Shown here: one piece after another, positions 58,891-64,000 of the stretch
How the letters are laid out: every line of letters starts with the position of its first letter
Position numbering within the stretch: the stretch's first letter is position 1
NCBI GenBank assembly: GCA_019416935.1
Contig: DXWI01000012.1
Location: forward strand, 1-64,000
DNA from: Clostridiales bacterium
GTDB lineage: Bacteria > Bacillota > Clostridia > Christensenellales > CAG-138
Direction of reading: 5' to 3'
DNA: 64,000 nt
Notes under the pieces: generated by a model
Told to the model about the DNA's origin: nothing
Seen by the model: the letters and a program-made list of their open reading frames with translations, nothing else
The model's database searches: none
Translations under genes and position numbers: made by a program

Positions 58891-58949
58891 CGAACATTTG
58901 TTTGCAATAAAGCCATGTACATGGTATAATGTTCGCATATAAACGAACA
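58891..58949 (+). promoter_or_regulatory. lexA promoter with LexA box and second palindrome
   Basis: The -35 TTGCAA (58902-58907) and perfect -10 TATAAT (58925-58930) are 17 bases apart. CGAACATTTGTTTG (58891-58904) matches the Gram-positive LexA box CGAACRNRYGTTYG closely and covers the -35. A second palindrome TGTTCG-N8-CGAACA (58930-58949) lies past the -10. Confidence 0.85.
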
Positions 58950-58964
58950 GGAGCCGATGATGCC

Positions 58965-59597
58965 ATGAAAAAGCTCAGAAACCCGCAGCAGGAAATCTAT
59001 AACTATATCCTGAGCTATTACAAGCAAAACTCCTTTCCGCCGTCTGTACGGGAAATCTGTCAAGCTGTTGGCCTGCAATCGCCTGCGACCGTTCATACGC
59101 ACCTGCGCAACATGGAAGCGGCCGGCATGATTCGCCGCGATCACAGCAAACAGCGCTCCATTTATGTTGTTCCAATTGAAGCGGCCGGCATTTCCGACAC
59201 AGTTCCGGTCAACCGTGTGCCACTGGTTGGCCGCGTTGCCGCCGGCATCCCCATTTGCGCCGCCGAAAATGTCGAGGGCACATTTGCCGTTCCAGAATTA
59301 TTGACGCACGGCCCACATCGCGAAGCCATCTTTCTCCTGCGTGTAGAAGGCGACAGCATGATACAGGCCGGGATCAATGACGGCGATTACATCGTCGTTG
59401 ACAAGGATTTGGGCTACGTCAGCGGCGATATCGTTGTTGCCAGGACAGCGGAGGAAACAGCAACCGTAAAGCGCATTTATCTTGAAGGCGACACCGTTCG
59501 TCTCCAGCCGGAAAATGATCTTTATCAACCCATTTATCTGTCCGTCTCGGAGGTCGAAGTTGCTGGCAAGGTGATTGGGCTTATGCGCCGTTATTGA
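58965..59597 (+). CDS. lexA: LexA repressor
   Basis: LexA represses SOS genes and cleaves itself when RecA is active. The 210 residues have an N-terminal winged helix (PQQEIYNYIL, PPSVREICQAVGL, ATVHTHLRNME). The cleavage site is Ala-Gly in RVAAGIPI. The catalytic Ser is in VEGDSMIQAGINDGDY and the Lys in TATVKRIY. AGGAG lies 11 bases before ATG 58965. It is autoregulated through the LexA box upstream. It converges with the PLP-enzyme gene, overlapping it by seven bases. Confidence 0.97.
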   Translation: MKKLRNPQQEIYNYILSYYKQNSFPPSVREICQAVGLQSPATVHTHLRNMEAAGMIRRDHSKQRSIYVVPIEAAGISDTVPVNRVPLVGRVAAGIPICAAENVEGTFAVPELLTHGPHREAIFLLRVEGDSMIQAGINDGDYIVVDKDLGYVSGDIVVARTAEETATVKRIYLEGDTVRLQPENDLYQPIYLSVSEVEVAGKVIGLMRRY

Positions 59598-60850
59598 CGC
59601 GCCAACGCGTCATAAGCGAGCATGGCGGCAATCCGTCCATGCGCATAGGTCAACGCTCCCTGCAAATATGCGGTATACGGTTCACAAATCGGCGCGTCGG
59701 CGCTCAACTCTGTCGTCGCCCCCTGTACAAACGCGCCTGCCGCCATAATGACCTGATGCGCATATCCCGGCATGTCCCAAGGCTGCGGTATAGCGAAGCT
59801 GTCGATGGGGGCCGCAGCCTGCATACACTGGCAAAACGCAATCAGCGCTTCCGCTGATGGGAATCTTGCGGATTGTATGATGTCCGATCGTACATCCGTA
59901 CTGGCGGGCAGCGTCTCATATCCAAGACGTTCAAACACACGCGCAAACAATGCCGCGCTCTTTAAGCACTGTGCAACGGTGTGCGGTGCTAAAAACAAGC
60001 CCTGATAAAACAAACGGTAATCGCCGGCATACGATCCGACTTCCCGCCCCATGCCCGGCAGGGTAAGGCGTTGTGCAATGCGTTCTACAAAATCCGTCTT
60101 TCCGGCCACGTAGCCACCCGTTGGTGCCAGACCGCCGCCGGGATTTTTGATCAGCGAGCCCACGATCACATCGCCTCCGACCGCAGTCGGCTCCATTGCT
60201 GTAGTAAATTCTCCATAGCAATTGTCCACAACCGTAACCGCGTCCGGCGCAACCCTTTTTATTTCCGAAAATACGTTCTGTAATGCACTCGGATCAATCG
60301 ATGGTCTCCAACCATATCCACGCGAACGCTGTACATAAACAATTCTGTAAGAACGCTGCCGTAGCCTGTCCAGCACTGCGGAAAGATCAATTCTGCCATC
60401 CTCCAACAGCGGTACCTGCTCAAATGATATGCCAAACCGGCCGAGCGACTGCGGCGCGGTGCCACGGATTCCAACTGCCTCTTCCAGCGTATCATAGGGC
60501 CTTCCGGTAATAGACAAAATTGCATCCCCCGGCTCGGTCAGGCCCGCGAGCACTGTAAAAATCGCATGCGTCCCGTTCACGAACTGCGGGCGAACCAGCG
60601 CAGCATCCGCCTGCATCGCATCAGCAAATACCAAGTCCAGCGTATCGCGACCAATATCGTCGTACCCATAACCGGTTGTGGGCGCAAAATGTCTTGCAGC
60701 CACGCCATGTGCCTGAAACGCATCCAAAACGCGCATCTGCGTCACCGATTCAACAGAATCAATGCGTTGAAAAACCTCGGACAACTGACGCTCCGCGTCC
60801 CATACAAATTCTCGTGCTCGTTCACTGATCTTCACTTGTTTTCTCTCCAT
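59591..60850 (-). CDS. Aluminium-resistance-type PLP enzyme (methionine gamma-lyase family)
   Basis: 419 residues of the PLP family called Alum_res or YnbB. TGYGYDDIGRDTLDLVFADA and RPQFVNGTHAI are characteristic. The PLP lysine is in VGSLIKNPGGGLAPTGGYVAG. Its reaction is not established; the family name comes from early phenotype work. It overlaps miaA by 29 bases, the standard Firmicute neighbour, but hfq is missing between them. Confidence 0.9.
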   Translation of the reverse strand: MERKQVKISERAREFVWDAERQLSEVFQRIDSVESVTQMRVLDAFQAHGVAARHFAPTTGYGYDDIGRDTLDLVFADAMQADAALVRPQFVNGTHAIFTVLAGLTEPGDAILSITGRPYDTLEEAVGIRGTAPQSLGRFGISFEQVPLLEDGRIDLSAVLDRLRQRSYRIVYVQRSRGYGWRPSIDPSALQNVFSEIKRVAPDAVTVVDNCYGEFTTAMEPTAVGGDVIVGSLIKNPGGGLAPTGGYVAGKTDFVERIAQRLTLPGMGREVGSYAGDYRLFYQGLFLAPHTVAQCLKSAALFARVFERLGYETLPASTDVRSDIIQSARFPSAEALIAFCQCMQAAAPIDSFAIPQPWDMPGYAHQVIMAAGAFVQGATTELSADAPICEPYTAYLQGALTYAHGRIAAMLAYDALARQ

Positions 60851-61799
60851 TTAGCCAGCAGCCAATTTGATCGGCCGCCTGTTCTGCAATCCAATCCAAG
60901 GGGTTATCCGGCACATCGTACCAAATAATCCGCTTATCCCGTTTGAACCAAGAGATTTGACGTTTCGCAAACCGTCTCGTCTCCTGCTTGATATGCTCTA
61001 CTGCTTCCTCATAGGAAACCTGACCATCCAGATATTCCAACAGCTGCCGGTAACCTATGGATTGCAGCGCCGGTAACCGCCGGGAAAGGCCGAGCGATGA
61101 AAGGCGCCGAACCTCATCCAACAGTCCCTGCTCCAGCATGCAGTCCACTCGCTTATCAATGCGTTCATACAGCGCTGCACGCTCCATCCGGAGGCCGATG
61201 AGGATGGAATCGTAGGGGGCTTCCCTGCCTTCTGCATTTGCAAAGTCATTGCCATATGCGGATAACGGCTTTCCACTGCATACGAACACCTCCAGCGCAC
61301 GAATAATCCGCTTGCGGTCATTCGGGTGGAGTCGGTTTGCTGTCTCCGGATCGATCTGTCGAAGCTTTTCCCAGGCATCCTGCTGCCGTTCCGGTGCATA
61401 CTCGACTTCCAATTCTCTGCGAACCACCGGGTCAAACGGTATCGCAAAGTTCAGCGGATAGGTCAGCGCGTGCACATACAGGCCGCTTCCGCCGACGACC
61501 AGCGGCACCCTGCCTCTCTCCCAAATGGATTCAATGGCCTCCCCCGCCATCTCCTTGTACTGGGACACCGAAAAGCCGGGCTGGTCCACCGCAACGCAAT
61601 CAATCAAATGATGCGGTATCCCCTGCCGTTCTTCCAGTGTGGGTTTAGCCGAACCAATGTCCAAGTCCCGATACACCTGAACGGAGTCCGCAGACACAAT
61701 TTCAGTCCGCAGACGTTTGGCGAGGAGAATGGACAGCGCTGTTTTTCCGGCGGCCGTCGGGCCTACAATACAGGCAATTTTTCTGCGTTTGTGTTCCAT
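60822..61799 (-). CDS. miaA: tRNA dimethylallyltransferase
   Basis: MiaA adds the isopentenyl group to A37 of tRNAs that read U-starting codons. The 325 residues have the P-loop VGPTAAGKTALS (13-24), SADSVQVYRDLDIGSAKP, and RIIRALEVF, and the C-terminus RFAKRQISWFKRDKRI. The start is ATG, nine bases past the mutL stop. MiaA needs dimethylallyl diphosphate, made by the MEP pathway represented by dxr and ispG. Confidence 0.96.
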   Translation of the reverse strand: MEHKRRKIACIVGPTAAGKTALSILLAKRLRTEIVSADSVQVYRDLDIGSAKPTLEERQGIPHHLIDCVAVDQPGFSVSQYKEMAGEAIESIWERGRVPLVVGGSGLYVHALTYPLNFAIPFDPVVRRELEVEYAPERQQDAWEKLRQIDPETANRLHPNDRKRIIRALEVFVCSGKPLSAYGNDFANAEGREAPYDSILIGLRMERAALYERIDKRVDCMLEQGLLDEVRRLSSLGLSRRLPALQSIGYRQLLEYLDGQVSYEEAVEHIKQETRRFAKRQISWFKRDKRIIWYDVPDNPLDWIAEQAADQIGCWLNGEKTSEDQ

Positions 61800-61808
61800 T
61801 TGCAGTAC

Positions 61809-63662
61809 TTATAAAATGCGTTTAAACAGTTTCTCAAGTTCCCGCTTCGTCATGACAACCATCACCGGTCTCCCGTGCGGGCAGGTCATTGGAATGCCCT
61901 CCTGTTCGTAGTCCAACAGCAGGCGCTCGATTTCTGCCCTCGTCAATGGCTCTCCGGCCTTCACCGCATGCTTACACGCAGACTGGATGATTGTTTCACG
62001 TTTCAGCTCTTTTGCGGAGGTGTTGCCGATCGTAGCCAGCTGCTGTAACGCATCGTGCAAATAATTCTCCGTCAACGGCTCGCCGAACACCTGCGGCACG
62101 CTGCACATCTGCACGGTCCCGTTTTCTAAAACAGAAAATGAAAATCCAAGCGTCTCCAGTTCGTTCAGATTGCTTTGGAGCATGTCCAACTCCAATGGCG
62201 AAAGTGAAACGGAGCGAGGAGTAAGCAAAGGCTGCGCGACCGTCTGCAATTCTCGCTGCATGAGTCTCTCATAGATACAGCGCTCATGCGCGGCGTGCTG
62301 GTCAATGTAGAAAATTGCGTCTCCCTGCTGGACGATCCAATACGTTTGGAAGGCCGCTCCAACCACCGTATACGGCAAATCTGTTAAAACCGGTTGTTCC
62401 GTGCGCATGGGCGGCGCCGGCGGCTCCGGCACAAAACTCCGAATTTCGGCAAGGGGGGGCTGCTTCCGTTCCGGCTCGCTTCCTACAGCAGGTACAGTCA
62501 TCATATGCGGCAGCGAAGGCGTCCGCATCCAACTCGGCTTTGCCTCCCGCGCCACATGCGCAGAACCACGAAGCGACGTGCGAAGCTCCGGAACCCGTAC
62601 CGGCGGCGCGACGGGCCTCTGTTGCTCCATTCTGTTCGATGGTGCTGCAGACGGTTGCGGTTGCACTGCAAAGTTTGGTACCAACAAAGCGCGATGACAA
62701 GCGGCCGTCATGGATCGGATGATCCTCTGCTCATCGACAAAACGAACTTCCATCTTGGTCGGATGCACATTTACATCCACTTCTCCGCCCGCAATGCGCA
62801 TTGCAATGACAGCAAACGGAAAATGGCCCGCCATCATTCTCGTATCAAATGCCCGCTGTATAGCCGCAGATAATGCATAGGAGCGAATATAACGGCCGTT
62901 CAAGAACAGCGATTGCTGCAGCCGGTTTGGGCGAGAAATGGATTCGGTTCCGATATAACCGCTAATGGAAAGATATCCATCGTCAAAGCGCACTTCCCTC
63001 AAATGCGGCAGGATATCCGCGCCGTAAATGCACAGCAGCGCATTTTTCAATTGGCCATCGCCAAATGTCTGATAAACCGTCTTGCCATTATTGCGCAAAT
63101 GGAACGCTACCGATGGCATCGCCATCATCATTCTCGACACATAGTCGCTGATATAACCGGCCTCAGTTCGGACAGATTTCAAAAACTTCAAACGAGCTGG
63201 CACATTTGCAAACAGATTTCGCACTTCCAGCGTTGTTCCCTGCGCGCATACGCAGGGGCTTTCTTCCAAAATTTCACCGTTTTCTACGCGTATCAAGGTG
63301 CCCTGATCAGCATCCTTCGTGCGCGAGCGCATCACAACCTCAGAAACCGCGGCGATGGACGCGAGCGCTTCTCCCCGGAATCCCAGCGTCACAATGCGGG
63401 AAAGATCCTCCGCAGTAGCGATCTTGCTCGTTGCATGCCTCAGAAATGCCGTTTTGCAGTCAGGCCCCGCAATGCCAGTACCGTTGTCAACCACGCGAAT
63501 GAGGTCCGTCCCACCATTCTCGATTTCAACGGCAATGTCGGTGGCTCCGGCGTCCAACGCATTTTCCACCAGTTCCTTTACAACGGAGGCCGGCCGTTCA
63601 ACAACCTCGCCAGCCGCAATCTGGTTTGCTATTTGCGGAGGAAGAACACGAATTTGCGTCAT
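61809..63662 (-). CDS. mutL: DNA mismatch repair protein MutL
   Basis: MutL couples mismatch recognition by MutS to strand removal. The 617 residues have the GHKL ATPase motifs ELVENALDAGAT, DNGTGI and LGFRGEALASI. A proline-rich linker (about 330-430) follows. The C-terminal domain has DQHAAHERCIYE, CKHAVKAGEP and CPHGRPV, the metal motifs of endonuclease-type MutL, as expected where there is no MutH. GGAGGTG precedes the ATG. It is 22 bases downstream of mutS. Confidence 0.97.
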   Translation of the reverse strand: MTQIRVLPPQIANQIAAGEVVERPASVVKELVENALDAGATDIAVEIENGGTDLIRVVDNGTGIAGPDCKTAFLRHATSKIATAEDLSRIVTLGFRGEALASIAAVSEVVMRSRTKDADQGTLIRVENGEILEESPCVCAQGTTLEVRNLFANVPARLKFLKSVRTEAGYISDYVSRMMMAMPSVAFHLRNNGKTVYQTFGDGQLKNALLCIYGADILPHLREVRFDDGYLSISGYIGTESISRPNRLQQSLFLNGRYIRSYALSAAIQRAFDTRMMAGHFPFAVIAMRIAGGEVDVNVHPTKMEVRFVDEQRIIRSMTAACHRALLVPNFAVQPQPSAAPSNRMEQQRPVAPPVRVPELRTSLRGSAHVAREAKPSWMRTPSLPHMMTVPAVGSEPERKQPPLAEIRSFVPEPPAPPMRTEQPVLTDLPYTVVGAAFQTYWIVQQGDAIFYIDQHAAHERCIYERLMQRELQTVAQPLLTPRSVSLSPLELDMLQSNLNELETLGFSFSVLENGTVQMCSVPQVFGEPLTENYLHDALQQLATIGNTSAKELKRETIIQSACKHAVKAGEPLTRAEIERLLLDYEQEGIPMTCPHGRPVMVVMTKRELEKLFKRIL

Positions 63663-63684
63663 ATTACACTACACCTCCGCTAAA

Positions 63685-64000
63685 TTACTGCAGCATCGCC
63701 CGCAGCGAGTAGAGTTGGTTGAGCGCTTCCAGCGGCGTAAGGTGGTCGATATCCAGTTGCCGAAGCAGCGCGACTACCTTCGTTTCCGTCGTGTCTGCGG
63801 CCGCTTCTGATCGCGTCCGTTCCCCCTCAGACGGCAGCACATGATCCGTTTTCGCAATATCCGCATGCTCCAAATCCGACAAAATCTGTTTCGCACGGTT
63901 CAACACTACCTGGGGAACTCCCGCCAGTCTCGCAACCTGAATGCCAAAGCTCTTATCCCCGCCGCCGCGCACAATTTTTCTGAGAAAGAGAATGTCCTCT
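63685..64000 (-). CDS. mutS: DNA mismatch repair protein MutS, C-terminal end
   Basis: The visible 104 codons are the end of MutS, whose start lies right of the window. They read EDILFLRKIVRGGGDKSFGIQVARLAGVP at the edge, the end of the ATPase domain with the SFGI motif. A helical tail follows with VLNRAKQILSDLE and the final AMLQ. The mutS-mutL-miaA order is typical. Confidence 0.95.
   Translation of the reverse strand, partial: EDILFLRKIVRGGGDKSFGIQVARLAGVPQVVLNRAKQILSDLEHADIAKTDHVLPSEGERTRSEAAADTTETKVVALLRQLDIDHLTPLEALNQLYSLRAMLQ

Noticed and set aside
1..64000. CRISPR array, prophage or known defence island
   Set aside because: No spaced direct repeats, phage structural genes or defence domains were seen; apart from one IS element the content is core.

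Overview
The window is a chromosomal segment of an endospore-forming clostridial Firmicute. The evidence is a spoIIE-spoIIGA-sigE sporulation cluster, a ylbJ spore gene, LL-diaminopimelate aminotransferase, a SCIFF peptide with its radical SAM maturase, Gram-positive PolC, RNase Y, IreB and a LexA box of the Gram-positive type. Pta-AckA, the radical SAM HemZ and an Isc-type cysteine desulfurase with its scaffold fit an anaerobe. Family or genus cannot be read from the sequence alone. Nearly all of the window is ordinary core genome in clostridial gene order. The only mobile element is one IS256-family copy; no prophage, CRISPR array or recognisable defence system was seen. No intergenic stretch exceeds about 300 bases.

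Layout. 1-2.4 kb (minus): dapL, tmk and a zinc-ribbon membrane protein. 2.6-6.5 kb (plus): spoIIE, spoIIGA, sigE, which make and activate the first mother-cell sigma factor; a Spo0A-box-like site lies at the spoIIE promoter. 6.5-8.7 kb (minus): a stand-alone Spo0A-type DNA-binding domain and a VanW-family envelope protein. 8.9-13.2 kb: recX and nnr (plus), converging on alr and an amidohydrolase (minus). 13.3-18.5 kb: rsmD, coaD, a coiled-coil protein, ylbJ, a patatin and tmcAL, the same set as the Bacillus ylbH-ylbM region. 18.6-22.4 kb: pta-ackA, then the SCIFF ranthipeptide precursor and its maturase. 22.4-29.8 kb: recJ, apt, relA, dtd, a metallo-hydrolase and hemZ. 29.8-33.9 kb: a T-box-like leader, hisS, aspS, an RseC-like protein and thioredoxin. 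33.9-36 kb: an Rrf2/IscR regulator with iscS and iscU. 36-39.5 kb: yajC and small membrane proteins, an orphan substrate-binding lipoprotein, and ireB-ruvX-DUF1292.

39.5-51.7 kb is one long translation, lipid and isoprenoid run: rpsB, tsf, pyrH, frr, a 67-residue unknown, uppS, cdsA, dxr, rseP, ispG, polC. 51.7-54.6 kb: rny, an M19 dipeptidase and tRNA-Trp. 54.7-56 kb: the IS256-family copy. 56.1-64 kb: proC, rnhA, a tyrosine recombinase, lexA diverging from a cysteine-rich small protein, then on the minus strand the tail of mutS, mutL, miaA and an aluminium-resistance-type PLP enzyme.

Most interesting points: the receiver-less Spo0A effector domain facing sigE, with a perfect palindrome above its promoter; the 185-base overlap of spoIIGA into sigE; the SCIFF operon with its own promoter and a terminator between precursor and maturase; a T-box-like antiterminator ahead of hisS-aspS whose bulge would match a G73 tRNA such as tRNA-Asp; a 16-bp perfect inverted repeat before the tyrosine recombinase; and an eight-cysteine protein sharing the lexA control region.
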